Assembly (NCBI GenBank): GCA_028285385.1 | Contig: JANQPR010000071.1 | Span: 37,142 to 101,141 of the forward strand | Length of the DNA: 64,000 nt | Reading direction: 5' to 3' | Source: Phycisphaera sp. | GTDB lineage: Bacteria; Planctomycetota; Phycisphaerae; Phycisphaerales; Phycisphaeraceae | Notes under the pieces: generated by a model | Database searches by the model: none | Told to the model about the DNA's origin: nothing | The model's input: the letters and a program-made list of their open reading frames with translations, nothing else | Program-made: the position numbers and the translations under genes | In this document: one piece after another, positions 1 to 7,993 of the stretch | Layout of the letters: every line of letters starts with the position of its first letter | How positions within the stretch are numbered: position 1 is the stretch's first letter

Positions 1-1419
1 CGCACTTCGCGCTACGTCGATCAACGCGCACAAGCTGGCAACGGTATCACTTTCGGTATCCTCCGAGCGATTGTCGTTTGAGGCAAGCTCCCACACCCCT
101 AAGACTTGATCTAAAGCCAGTAAGACACCGTAAGACTCCGCGGCATCTGAACCAGGAGATGCAACCCAAGCATGCACGACCGCCATGGCCTCACTGACAT
201 TCAAGTCGTTTGCTAAGGCATGCAGGAATGCTCTCACGACTGGATGTTCGGTTTGATCAATCTCCTCGGGGACTCCGCCAGATGCGTCGCGTAGTCGCTG
301 GCCAAGTTCCGTCAGCCGCCGAACAGTACCCGCAGATTCAATCAGCCCCTTGGTCGTGAAGTTGCTTTGCGAACGGTAATGAGATTTGATGAGTTCCATA
401 CGGAGGACCGCCGGATGCACGGGCGACCCCGTAGCTTTGCCGGATAGAACATCGCGGACAGTGAAGAAGTTGCCCTTACGTTTGGACATCTTCTCACCTT
501 CCACCAACAAGAAGCGGGCATGCATCCAAAACCTGGAAAACAGATCGTTACCGGTAGCTCCGCAGGATTGAGCAATCTCACACTCGTGATGGGGAAAGAT
601 CAGATCCTCGCCGCCAGTATGAATGTCCAACACATCGGTTTCCAGGGCGCGCATCGACATCGTTGAGCATTCGATGTGCCAGCCTGGGTATCCAGCCCCC
701 CATGGCGAATCCCATCTCATGATATGTGTCGGATCAGGCTTCCAAAGCATGAAGTCTGCCGGGTGTCGCTTGAAGCTCTGGTTACTGATGTCGATACGCC
801 CGCCGGCTCCAACCTGTAGAGCCTCGAGCGGGTTGCCGCTGAGTTGACCGTATTGGGAGAATGACTCAACGCTGTAATAGACTGCACCGTCACCACCCAC
901 GTACGCATGTCCGCGCTCGATGAGCGTAGAGATCATCTGCTGAATATCAGCAATGTAGTCCGTCGCCTTCGGTACTCGCTGCGGGAACTCACTGGCGACC
1001 TTTAGTCCCAGCTTGCGGCCATCATCAAGGAATGCTCGCGTGAAGTACTCCGCCACTTCGTACGGATCGTCTGGGTTGGTTACGGCCTCATCCTCAACTT
1101 TGCCAGCCTTTTTGTCGTGCTTGAGCCGGCGCGCCGCCGCCTGCATCTTATCTTCGCCGACGCCGTCAGCTGCCGCGTCGTCAGTCATATGACCCACGTC
1201 CGTAATGTTCATCACATGCCAGACTTCGAAACCACTGGCCTCCAGAAACCTTCGTAACAAGTCTGCGAACAGAAAAGATCGAAAGTTACCAATGTGCGCA
1301 AAATCGTAGACAGTCGGCCCACAACTGTACATTTTGACCAAGCCAGAATTGAGCGGCTCAAATGGCGTCACTTGGTTCGTGAGTGTGTTGTAAAACCGAA
1401 TGTTCATCTTGTCGCTCAC
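1..1419 (-). CDS. cysS: Cysteinyl-tRNA synthetase, C-terminus cut by window edge
   Basis: Charges tRNA-Cys with cysteine in the cytoplasm (class I synthetase). The translation has the class I HIGH-type signature as HIGN near residue 40 ([20 protein letters not shown]) and the KMSKS loop as KMSKRKGN. The zinc ligands of the family are still present: Cys before GPTVYD, Cys in [10 protein letters not shown], and the His/Glu stretch PHHECEIAQ. About 473 codons are visible, close to the family's usual 460-500 residues, so only a short C-terminal piece lies outside the window. I start it at GTG 1419 because GGAACGG lies just upstream; ATG 1407 is four codons inside and lacks a good ribosome site. 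The gene has no close same-strand neighbour upstream. Confidence 0.93.
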   Translation of the reverse strand, partial: MSDKMNIRFYNTLTNQVTPFEPLNSGLVKMYSCGPTVYDFAHIGNFRSFLFADLLRRFLEASGFEVWHVMNITDVGHMTDDAAADGVGEDKMQAAARRLKHDKKAGKVEDEAVTNPDDPYEVAEYFTRAFLDDGRKLGLKVASEFPQRVPKATDYIADIQQMISTLIERGHAYVGGDGAVYYSVESFSQYGQLSGNPLEALQVGAGGRIDISNQSFKRHPADFMLWKPDPTHIMRWDSPWGAGYPGWHIECSTMSMRALETDVLDIHTGGEDLIFPHHECEIAQSCGATGNDLFSRFWMHARFLLVEGEKMSKRKGNFFTVRDVLSGKATGSPVHPAVLRMELIKSHYRSQSNFTTKGLIESAGTVRRLTELGQRLRDASGGVPEEIDQTEHPVVRAFLHALANDLNVSEAMAVVHAWVASPGSDAAESYGVLLALDQVLGVWELASNDNRSEDTESDTVASLCALIDVARSA

Positions 1420-1808
1420 ACCCGTTCCACGGTCCGACTGGCGTAATAGGTGGCGCCATCCTTCCCATTCCGACCCCAGCCCGAGGCTAAATCGCAGGCC
1501 GATACCAGCGGTCGATTTCAGTAACACATCGTAGTATCCAACAGTGGCCCGAACGCTTGGCACACACCTGTCAGTTTGTCTGCAGCCTGCTTAGCGATGC
1601 GGCAAACCGAGCCGGGGGCTGGGAGTCCAATGGCGAGTGCGGACGGCGCGTGTATTCGTGCCGGCGCCATCACTCGGTCGGCACCTTCGCTTCCTTCAGC
1701 GCGTGGCAGACCTCGCAGGACCAGGTCATGTTCTAGGTTCGCCCTCGGCCAGATTCTGTCAAAACTCTGGATCCTGATCTTGAGAAGAGATCCGAATAGA
1801 AGCTCGCA
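1420..1808. other. Intergenic, nothing clear
   Basis: No convincing gene. On the minus strand a 19-codon frame near 1672-1731 contains a CxxCH sequence (CEVCH). It has a stop immediately upstream and no ribosome site, so at most it is a relic. Confidence 0.4.
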
Positions 1809-2843
1809 TTACCGTAGTTTCTTGGCGCCTTCGATCACACGTTCCCAATCGAAGGCCGGGCCGGGGTCGACCTTCTGGGTCGTGATGTGGTGGTGCCCGA
1901 TTAGCCCTTGGAACTCAGCCTGCTCCCCGGGCGTGAGTACATCCATCCGCACATCGCCTCCGACGTCGCGAGGGGCGTCGAGTTCGATCTTCGGCAAGAC
2001 CTTGTTAAGAGTGGCGGTGAGTTTGATCAGTGCTTCGTATTGCGCCTCGGTCAGGTCATACTGCACCAATTCCTGGCCGTGGATCACGCCAACCACGGGC
2101 TCGTCGCGTGACGGGGAGTACTCGGTATTGGGGTCCAAGTGTCCCATCCGATCGGCGGGGATCTTGATCACCGTCTGCTGGTCCTCGGACTCCATGTACC
2201 ACTGGTTCAGGAGCTCACGGTCGTCAGGCGAGACGGCCCCGATGTTGGCAATCTCGATACCAACGGACCGGCTGTTCGAGGTGGTGGCGTGCCAAGCACG
2301 CTCCTTGACGTCCAGCGTCTGGTAGATCGTGCCGTCCACATCCAGCAAGAAGTGCACGCTCAAGCTTCGCATGTCCTGCAGCACCTCGAAGCAGTACTTG
2401 CTCGTGCCGCAGGCGTCGTAGTGAATCACGAACTGATCAACGATGTCCTGCAGCTGTTCGAGTTCCCAAGTGCCGCCGCGCACGGCCTCGATCTCTTCGG
2501 GAGTGAAGTCGGGGCGGCCGTTGTTGAAGCGATCAATCCGCATGCCGTAGCGGTTCGGCGAGCCCCATTCAGGCAGCTTGTCCTTAATCGCATCCCAGCT
2601 CGACTGATCAAAGTCCGCGAAACGCGCCTCCACGCGGTATGCGTCGTAGCCCTGCGCATCCAGCCACGTCACGACCTTGGCCCCCGTGCGGTAGAACTGA
2701 CCAGCCACGACGATCTCGTCGCCATACCGCACGGTCTCCTCGCCCGTCGGATTGGTCGTCTTGCATGCCGGGATCATCATGATCAAAAGTAACGCAAACA
2801 GGTTGACGAGTCGGAAACGTGGCGCGGCCGAGCACTCGAACAT
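1809..2843 (-). CDS. Lipoprotein N-acetylmuramoyl-L-alanine amidase (Amidase_2/AmpD-like)
   Basis: Predicted zinc amidase that cleaves the bond between MurNAc and the stem peptide of peptidoglycan or its turnover products. The N-terminus has a basic start, a hydrophobic run and a lipobox-like MMIPAC, so the mature protein is probably lipid-anchored on the cell envelope. The Amidase_2 fold is supported by FVIHYDA (first zinc His), a central VGIEIANIG, and the C-terminal GHHHITTQKVDPGPAFDW, which matches the AmpD-type His/Asp zinc site and DPGPxF ending. ATG 2843 is preferred over ATG 2876 because GGAG sits 8 nt before it. About 344 residues. The roughly 90 residues between the lipobox and the catalytic domain are not assigned. 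No operon partner is visible. Confidence 0.85.
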   Translation of the reverse strand: MFECSAAPRFRLVNLFALLLIMMIPACKTTNPTGEETVRYGDEIVVAGQFYRTGAKVVTWLDAQGYDAYRVEARFADFDQSSWDAIKDKLPEWGSPNRYGMRIDRFNNGRPDFTPEEIEAVRGGTWELEQLQDIVDQFVIHYDACGTSKYCFEVLQDMRSLSVHFLLDVDGTIYQTLDVKERAWHATTSNSRSVGIEIANIGAVSPDDRELLNQWYMESEDQQTVIKIPADRMGHLDPNTEYSPSRDEPVVGVIHGQELVQYDLTEAQYEALIKLTATLNKVLPKIELDAPRDVGGDVRMDVLTPGEQAEFQGLIGHHHITTQKVDPGPAFDWERVIEGAKKLR

Positions 2844-3093
2844 GGCGTGAACTCCAAACCGAGTAAAGTACTCCATAGATCGCAGTGTATACGCTCAAAG
2901 TTTCGGAGATTGCCGGCGTATTCGCCGCTACCCAAGAGATCGATTCCAGTCAGCGCGGGGGTCCCAGAGACGTTCGAGACTTCAGACAGGCCATTTTCGA
3001 CCTCGCTCCAAAGACCCGATCTGGACAATGGGTGTGACGTCACCGCAATCTCAGAGTTGGCTCAAACCTCGGGACGAAAATCAGGAGATGGCA

Positions 3094-3399
3094 ATGACTG
3101 ACCAATCGCACACTTGCCCGATGACTGCGTCCAACGTTATCGAGACCTACTTTCTTGAGCATCGCGGCAAACTTCTCGATATCGCCGCATTCCTTGATCG
3201 GGTCGACCGTGCTTCCGGCGCTCCGGATGCGAAGGGTGACTTCCTCATTAAGGCATTACACGAGGGGCTTCGGTTGGTTGCGAGCGATGAGCCTGGTCGG
3301 GCCCGGCGGTTACTGGAGTCACTTTCAGATCCGACAAATGAGCCAATCCCTGCTGCCCACACCAAGTCTGCCAGCGGCGCGTACGACGAGAAGAGTTGA
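3094..3399 (+). CDS. Small conserved-looking protein coupled to TatD-like hydrolase
   Basis: A 101-residue soluble protein that I do not recognise. It begins MTDQSHTCP and looks mostly helical, with the stretch IETYFLEHRGKLLDIAAFLD and an acidic/basic helix around ARRLLESLSDP. There is no signal peptide or membrane segment. An AGGAG sits 6 nt before ATG 3094; ATG 3088 is in frame but has no such site. The stop TGA overlaps the next gene's ATG (TGATG at 3397-3401), so translation of the hydrolase is probably coupled to this gene. That makes the pair a likely functional unit. Confidence 0.7.
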   Translation: MTDQSHTCPMTASNVIETYFLEHRGKLLDIAAFLDRVDRASGAPDAKGDFLIKALHEGLRLVASDEPGRARRLLESLSDPTNEPIPAAHTKSASGAYDEKS

Positions 3400-4205
3400 T
3401 GCATTACATCGAACCGCACATCCACATGATCAGCCGTACCACCGACGATTACCATCGCATGGCGATGGCCGGTTGTGTGGCGTGCACGGAGCCGGCGTTC
3501 TGGGCGGGGTACGATCGACCACACCCTGAGGCGTTCGCGGACTATTTCGAGCACCTGACCAGCTTCGAACGCGGCCGCGCCGCCCGATTCAGCATCGCCC
3601 ACCACTGTTGGCTGTGCATCAACCCGAAGGAAGCGGAGGACGTCGCCTTTTCCCGCGAGGTGATTCAGATCGTTCGCCAGTTCATCGATCGACCTGGCGT
3701 AGTCGGCATCGGCGAGATCGGGTTCAACAAGAACTCTCGAAACGAACTGACCATCCTCGAAGAACAGGTCGCGCTCGCTGTCGAGTTGAATCAACTGATC
3801 CTTGTGCACACGCCTCACATGGAGGACAAGCTCAAGGGAACGCGGCTGACGCTGGACGTACTGGATGCGCACGGTGTTTCGCCAGACCGTGCGATGATCG
3901 ATCACATGGAAGAGCATACGACTCGCCTTGTGCGCGATCGCGGTTATTGGGTGGGCATGACGATCTATCCGGATACGAAGTTCACCCCACAGCGCGCCGT
4001 AGACACCATCGAGACCCTTGCCGGCGATCGCCTCTGGATTAACTCTTCAGCTGACTGGGCCTACTCCGATCCGCTCTTGCTACCGCAAACACGCTTCGAG
4101 ATGCAGCGGCGCGGTCACACCGAGGCGATGATTCAGAAGGTGCTCTACGATAATCCGCTTCAGTTCCTCTCGCAGAGCGGTAAGTTCAAAGTAACCGTAA
4201 CCTAG
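3399..4205 (+). CDS. TatD-like metal-dependent hydrolase
   Basis: 268-residue TIM-barrel hydrolase of the TatD/amidohydrolase superfamily. The N-terminal EPHIHM gives the HxH metal pair; further metal-site candidates are GIGEIGF (Glu), LVHTPH (His), IDHMEEH (His) and NSSADW (Asp near the C-terminus). All are in the expected order. The sequence MISRTTDDYHRMAMAGCVACTEPAFW resembles, from memory, the TatD-like EboB proteins of ebo gene clusters rather than TatD nuclease itself. No other ebo gene is present, so the substrate is unknown. Its ATG overlaps the upstream stop codon, indicating translational coupling. Confidence 0.85.
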   Translation: MHYIEPHIHMISRTTDDYHRMAMAGCVACTEPAFWAGYDRPHPEAFADYFEHLTSFERGRAARFSIAHHCWLCINPKEAEDVAFSREVIQIVRQFIDRPGVVGIGEIGFNKNSRNELTILEEQVALAVELNQLILVHTPHMEDKLKGTRLTLDVLDAHGVSPDRAMIDHMEEHTTRLVRDRGYWVGMTIYPDTKFTPQRAVDTIETLAGDRLWINSSADWAYSDPLLLPQTRFEMQRRGHTEAMIQKVLYDNPLQFLSQSGKFKVTVT

Positions 4206-4612
4206 ACATCTGACAAGCCGAAATCAACGAACGCAAACTAACGAACTGATCTGCGTCATTTGGAATAGGCGTCAACGGCGTCAACGGCGTCAACGGCGGA
4301 GCCGCGGCAACGCCGAAGGGTCAAGGGAGAGCGGGCCGCGCTGCAGAGTGTGCCGCTGGGTATGTTCAAGCAGATCGGGTCGGTCGAGGCGATTAGCAAA
4401 CGACTGCTCGGATGGCGATCAAACCACCCTCGATTCTCTCAAAACGACTAGCCCAATGAGCCCAAGGGGATCACTTGCCTTTCAAAATCTCACCCTGTCA
4501 ACTTGGACCAGACTAACTCTTCAAGCGGACCTGTTTCCGTAACCTCGACCAGCGGTCAACTTCGTAGCGATGTTCGAAGTCGCGATGATCCAGCGACAGT
4601 TCAAAAATCCAC
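4206..4612. other. Convergent intergenic region
   Basis: Lies between convergent genes. The only feature is a short tandem repeat at 4268-4298; no gene is supported. Confidence 0.5.
4268..4298. repeat. 9-bp tandem repeat, about 3.4 copies
   Basis: The unit GGCGTCAAC is repeated three times without mismatch, followed by a partial GGCG copy. It is in non-coding sequence; no function is apparent. Confidence 0.9.
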
Positions 4613-5035
4613 TTACGGGGCATGGCCTGGTGGGGAGAAAAGGTCAGCGTCTTTCGGATCTGCGGCGGATGACTCAGGCATTGTCGAAGAGTGGTGCTCG
4701 ACAATCATCCATCGCTTGCCGTGCCGGCGGTAGACAAAGGTGAACCTAGCTTGCACCCTAGTGCCTTCCTTAAAGGCAAAGGTGTATACACCGGAGTTGA
4801 TCGCGGTCTCGCCAAAGGCCCTGATGTTCGCCTCGTCGATCTTTCCCATCGGTCCCTTTGCCAAGAAACCAACGAAATAATCTTCGATCTCTTCGTGGCT
4901 GTGCCGCACTTGGTCGGACATAGTCGGCAGCAAGACGCCACTGTCGTCATAAAGGGCCGTGACTTTCTTAGGGTCTCCGGTCTGCAGCGCCTGATTCCAT
5001 TCGTCGAATTGTTCAGCGATATCGTTCTCGATCAT
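4613..5035 (-). CDS. NTF2-like protein (SnoaL/DUF4440/CaMKII-association type)
   Basis: 140-residue cone-shaped alpha/beta barrel protein of the NTF2-like superfamily. Support comes from the N-terminal helix FDEWNQALQTGDPKKVTALYDDSGVLL, the middle segment EIEDYFVGFL, and the strand-rich C-terminus VQARFTFVYRRHGKRWMIVEHHSS, which is typical of the SgcJ/EcaC and CaMKII-association-domain group. No catalytic residue can be assigned with confidence. It lies 65 nt downstream of the second COG0523 gene on the same strand, so it may be the last gene of the zinc-response cluster, but a separate promoter cannot be excluded. Confidence 0.8.
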   Translation of the reverse strand: MIENDIAEQFDEWNQALQTGDPKKVTALYDDSGVLLPTMSDQVRHSHEEIEDYFVGFLAKGPMGKIDEANIRAFGETAINSGVYTFAFKEGTRVQARFTFVYRRHGKRWMIVEHHSSTMPESSAADPKDADLFSPPGHAP

Positions 5036-5100
5036 TTGCTTCTTCTACTCAACATTGTGACTAGTTTGTGGGAAGCAATGAGCTGTCGTCCACGACGGAT

Positions 5101-6156
5101 CTAGTTAACGTTCAGCGAGTCGGCGATCTCCTGCCAGTTCAGTGGCCGGTCGATTTCCATGAGCATCTGCGCTTGGTCTACGACACCGGGTTTCGTGATC
5201 CATTCCATCCGGTTGTCGCGGCGGTGCGCGGAGTGGCGGAACGATATCTCGCCGTTGGCGATCTCGAGAGACTGCCAGCCGGCCGAGGTGTGAAAGACGC
5301 CCTTGAGGCGGAGCACTTCATTGCCGGCGATGCCCTGCTGACAGACGCGCATGAGGTTCACGAGCAGCACTTCTTCCTCGAAGCACCGCTCGGCCTCGAG
5401 GATAAAGCCGCCGGGGTGGATCGAGGGATCGTGGTGGTGGTGATGATCGTCATCGTGACCGTGGTGGTGGCTATGATCAACGTGGTCGTTGTGACGGTGG
5501 TCTGTCGGCGATGTGTCCAGCGTTTCGTTTGCTTCCGGCGAGGCGGCGGGAAGGTCGAAGAGTTCGGCGGGGAGTTGGCCGTGCGTTGTGGTAACGACGC
5601 AGAGCTTCGGCGGATCAAGTTGGTCGGCCCACAGTTTCGCGCGATCGATCTTGGACGTATCGGTTTGGTCGCAGCGGTTGAAGACCAGAATGTCGGCAGC
5701 TTCGCAGAACATGTGGAAAAACGGCATCCGCGCAAACATCTCCTCGTCGAACTCTGGGGCGCCGAGCAGGACGATAGCGGGGTGCAGGAGGATGTTGAGT
5801 TCGTCCTGGAGACTACGGAGCAGGTCGATCACCTGCGCCGGCGAAGCCATGCCGCTGGGCTCGATGATCAGCCGATCCAGCGCCTGCTCGGAAATTAAAC
5901 GCCGGATGCACCCGGGAAGTTCTGCAAGCATGGTGCAGCAGATGCACCCCCCGGGCACGTTCAGGACTTGGGTCCCCGGGGCTTCGGCCTGCAGCGTGGT
6001 GCTGTCGAGGCCGACGGGGCCGAAGTCATTTACAAGCACGCCGACTCGCTGGTGGGAGGCGTGCTCGCGGAGATAGCTGAGGATTGCCGATGTCTTGCCG
6101 ACACCCAACGGGCCGGCGACGATGTGGCAGGGGATAGATGAGCTGTCTGGTGTCAA
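5101..6156 (-). CDS. COG0523 GTP-dependent metal chaperone with His-rich loop
   Basis: G3E-family P-loop GTPase (CobW/COG0523), about 351 residues, predicted to hand metal, probably zinc, to client proteins. Visible motifs: Walker A GPLGVGKTS at residues 14-22, the family metal-site CxCC in GGCICC, and NRCD as the GTP-specificity motif in place of NKxD. A long His/Asp-rich loop (HRHNDHVDHSHHHGHDDDHH and onward, around residue 220) precedes the CobW C-terminal domain. The start is TTG 6156, with AGGA 6 nt upstream; no ATG fits. It is the second COG0523 protein in the cluster and differs from the ZigA-like one in having the His loop and a shorter C-terminus. Its placement downstream of zur, hisI and FmdB-like genes supports a role in zinc allocation. 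Confidence 0.9.
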   Translation of the reverse strand: MTPDSSSIPCHIVAGPLGVGKTSAILSYLREHASHQRVGVLVNDFGPVGLDSTTLQAEAPGTQVLNVPGGCICCTMLAELPGCIRRLISEQALDRLIIEPSGMASPAQVIDLLRSLQDELNILLHPAIVLLGAPEFDEEMFARMPFFHMFCEAADILVFNRCDQTDTSKIDRAKLWADQLDPPKLCVVTTTHGQLPAELFDLPAASPEANETLDTSPTDHRHNDHVDHSHHHGHDDDHHHHHDPSIHPGGFILEAERCFEEEVLLVNLMRVCQQGIAGNEVLRLKGVFHTSAGWQSLEIANGEISFRHSAHRRDNRMEWITKPGVVDQAQMLMEIDRPLNWQEIADSLNVN

Positions 6157-6247
6157 TTGTGTTCCTGTCTAGCCGATTGATTACCAAATCGGGCAGCTAA
6201 CGCAACTCGTATGGAGCGCCGTTGGCGCCGAGCAGGCCATGTCCACA

Positions 6248-6457
6248 TCAAGAAGCTTCCGCGAGTTCGAGCACGACGTTGCTGATATGTGTGACGAATG
6301 CCCGATTGTCCGACGGGTCTTGAATCAACACGTACCCACTGCTGACGCAGTACTCCACCGAAGCATTGCCGACTTCTGACCGAGGCTCGATGATCGTCGC
6401 CTTGGCAACCGACTTCTGGACGGTCGTCGCAAAGTGCTGAAGCGATTCCTGAGGCAT
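6248..6457 (-). CDS. 69-residue protein of zinc-response cluster
   Basis: Short soluble protein beginning MPQESLQHFATTVQKS. It carries a central strand-like stretch ASVEYCVSSGYVLIQDP and one Cys. I do not recognise a family. An AAAGG sits about 8 nt before ATG 6457, and the gene lies between hisI and the second COG0523 gene on the same strand, so it is probably co-transcribed with them. The size, one Cys and the absence of membrane segments do not suggest a function. Confidence 0.6.
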   Translation of the reverse strand: MPQESLQHFATTVQKSVAKATIIEPRSEVGNASVEYCVSSGYVLIQDPSDNRAFVTHISNVVLELAEAS

Positions 6458-6471
6458 GGCATTACCTTTCG

Positions 6472-6549
6472 TTAGTTGATGAGCGTAAACAAGTGAACAC
6501 CCCTTGCCACAGCAGCTAAGAGGTAATGATTGGGGCGCGCGATCTTCAT
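6472..6549 (-). CDS. Possible 25-residue peptide
   Basis: A short frame MKIARPNHYLLAAVARGVHLFTLIN fills the gap between hisI and the 69-residue gene. The preceding AAGAAAGAAC is only a weak ribosome site. It is amphipathic or weakly hydrophobic and could be a real small peptide or chance. Confidence 0.25.
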   Translation of the reverse strand: MKIARPNHYLLAAVARGVHLFTLIN

Positions 6550-6575
6550 GTTCTGTTCTTTCTTGATCGAGGCGG

Positions 6576-7046
6576 TCAGAGCTGGGTCGGATTGGGAGCG
6601 TCGCCGTAGACCGCCTTGGGGTCGAATACCTTCTGTGTCTCCGTGAACTCCAGTTGCTGGCCTGCCTGGTTGCCAACGGGCACGGCCCGGTAGAAACAGG
6701 AGCGATAGCCCACATGGCAACTAGCCCCTCCCTGGACATCCACGCGCAGCCAGACGCAGTCCTGGTCGTCATCAATCCGCATCTCACGGACGCGCTGTAC
6801 GAGGCCGCTCGTCGCGCCCTTGTGCCAAAGACACCTTCGGCTGCGACTCCAATACACCGCCTCGCCTAGCTGGATCGTCTGCGTGAGCGCCTCGATGTTC
6901 ATGTAGGCATGCATGAGCACTTCGCCGGATGCGTAGTCCGTCGTGACCACGGGGATCAGCCCGTGCTCGTCGAACTTGGGCGCCAGCTCGACGCCTTCCT
7001 CTACCTGCTCGATGGTCTGTCTTCGCGAAAACGGTGAAACACTCAT
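6576..7046 (-). CDS. hisI: Phosphoribosyl-AMP cyclohydrolase, zinc-response paralogue type
   Basis: Opens the purine ring of phosphoribosyl-AMP in histidine synthesis. The family sequence is clear: [32 protein letters not shown], and [14 protein letters not shown]. The usual DCDxD motif reads DDDQD here, so the Cys that normally supplies one of three zinc thiolates is Asp, while the two Cys of the ASCHxGxxSC segment remain; another Cys sits four residues later. About 156 residues; ATG 7046 has GAGGGA 9 nt upstream. HisI paralogues linked to COG0523 and Zur are known in several bacteria, and this one sits in that context with no other his gene nearby. I infer it is a back-up enzyme with lower or altered zinc demand. 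Confidence 0.88.
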   Translation of the reverse strand: MSVSPFSRRQTIEQVEEGVELAPKFDEHGLIPVVTTDYASGEVLMHAYMNIEALTQTIQLGEAVYWSRSRRCLWHKGATSGLVQRVREMRIDDDQDCVWLRVDVQGGASCHVGYRSCFYRAVPVGNQAGQQLEFTETQKVFDPKAVYGDAPNPTQL

Positions 7047-7104
7047 TGGCAAACTTCCCTCGTTATGTGTCACGGATTGATTGCCCTATCGCGGCGAGGC
7101 ATGG

Positions 7105-7404
7105 TTATTCGTCTCCCGCACCGATGACGTTCGGCCCTTTGCCTGCTCGCTTTTCGTAGTAGCCGTCGCCCGCCTTGACGTATTTGGCCATGCCTTGCGC
7201 TTCGAGGTTTTTGTCGGACAGTTGCTGCCTGGCTCCGGCTTCAGACCACTGCCCCGCAATGTGGGGCGGCTGAATCACCCGGCGTACCGGCTGGCCCGTG
7301 GTGGGATGAGTCGTCAGCGGCGCATCGGACATCTTCTGCATCACCTCGAACACCTGGCCGGCCTCGCCGTTGGCCAACACGACCTCGTACACATAGATGG
7401 GCAT
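7105..7404 (-). CDS. FmdB-like protein lacking all zinc-ribbon cysteines
   Basis: 99 residues. It aligns by eye with the FmdB putative regulatory family: start MPIYVYEV, middle FEVMQKMSDAPLTTHPTTGQPVRRVI, and the Gly/Lys-rich C-terminus. In ordinary members the segment reads TTCPxCGxPVRR and an N-terminal CxxCG precedes it; here there is no Cys in the whole protein, so a zinc ribbon cannot form. The start ATG 7404 has GGAG 8 nt upstream, and the gene overlaps the stop region of the preceding gene at position 7404. The context of zur, COG0523 and hisI suggests a zinc-free stand-in for a normal FmdB. Confidence 0.8.
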   Translation of the reverse strand: MPIYVYEVVLANGEAGQVFEVMQKMSDAPLTTHPTTGQPVRRVIQPPHIAGQWSEAGARQQLSDKNLEAQGMAKYVKAGDGYYEKRAGKGPNVIGAGDE

Positions 7405-7763
7405 CACCTTGGCTCCGAAGCTGTATCCGGCGAAACGCCGAAACGATTCAGGGGGGCAGCGGCGGGCCGTCGTCGGTAGGCGACGACGCCCACGGTGAGT
7501 CCAACGGCAGCCGAGAGCAGCCCCCGCAGGCAGGCCATGATCACCCCGCCGCAGCACGGGCAAGGCGTGAAGATCAAGGCAGAGATCAGGCCACCGCCCA
7601 GGCCCTTGGAGGTTGCCCGCCCCAGGCGTGAGGACAGCCAGAAGATTCGATGGTCGTTCTTATGGCCGCGGCTATCCGCGTGGCCATGATGACTGCCGTG
7701 GCAGTCACACGCCGAGTCACAGGCGGTAAGTGCCTGATCCGCCGCTATAGATGCTGTGGTCAT
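7404..7763 (-). CDS. Small His/Cys-rich membrane protein
   Basis: 119 residues. The N-terminal part is rich in candidate metal ligands (CDSACDCHGSHHGHADSRGHKNDH), followed by two hydrophobic segments. The first carries TPCPCCGGVIMAC within or beside the membrane. This arrangement suggests metal sensing, buffering or transport, but I do not recognise a named family. Its ATG overlaps the TGA of the upstream gene (ATGA at 7760-7763), and its stop meets the next start at 7404, so it is embedded in the translationally coupled core of the operon. Confidence 0.72.
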   Translation of the reverse strand: MTTASIAADQALTACDSACDCHGSHHGHADSRGHKNDHRIFWLSSRLGRATSKGLGGGLISALIFTPCPCCGGVIMACLRGLLSAAVGLTVGVVAYRRRPAAAPLNRFGVSPDTASEPR

Positions 7764-7993
7764 CTCAACTGTCTCCGGCGGAGCAAGGCTACGGCGATGT
7801 TGGCAATCAACCACGCCGGCGCGGCAGACAGCTGCAAGTAGTCTCCGATGAAACTGATCCGGTAGGCGAAAACGCTTGTGATCCAGCGAAGGCTGGCCGC
7901 GGTCTGGCCAAGCCACTCGATCGGCAGCATCTTGGCCAGCCAAGCCGGTATCGGATCCATGGCAATGGAACGATCGACCTCATTGGTCAACAC
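7760..7993 (-). CDS. Small membrane protein in zinc-response operon
   Basis: About 77 residues with two likely membrane-associated segments (ASLRWITSVFAYRISFIGDYL and APAWLIANIAVALL) and a basic C-terminus RRRQLR. No family is recognised. GTG 7993 is chosen because AGAGGAG lies 5 nt upstream inside the end of the oxidoreductase gene; a TTG directly after it and ATG 7960 are alternatives. It overlaps the oxidoreductase stop upstream and the His/Cys-rich membrane gene downstream, so the three are probably made together. Confidence 0.65.
   Translation of the reverse strand: MLTNEVDRSIAMDPIPAWLAKMLPIEWLGQTAASLRWITSVFAYRISFIGDYLQLSAAPAWLIANIAVALLRRRQLR

Noticed and set aside
1672..1731. CxxCH heme-like motif in a 19-codon frame
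   Set aside because: Too short, stop directly upstream, no ribosome site; probably chance or a decayed remnant.
1..2843. cysS and amidase as part of the zinc operon, since both types occur in published Zur/COG0523 lists
   Set aside because: Both keep their zinc ligands, and a plus-strand gene pair separates them from the cluster.
4268..4298. Short tandem repeat considered as a CRISPR-like or iteron array
   Set aside because: Units are only 9 bp and directly abutting with no spacers; too few copies for an origin.
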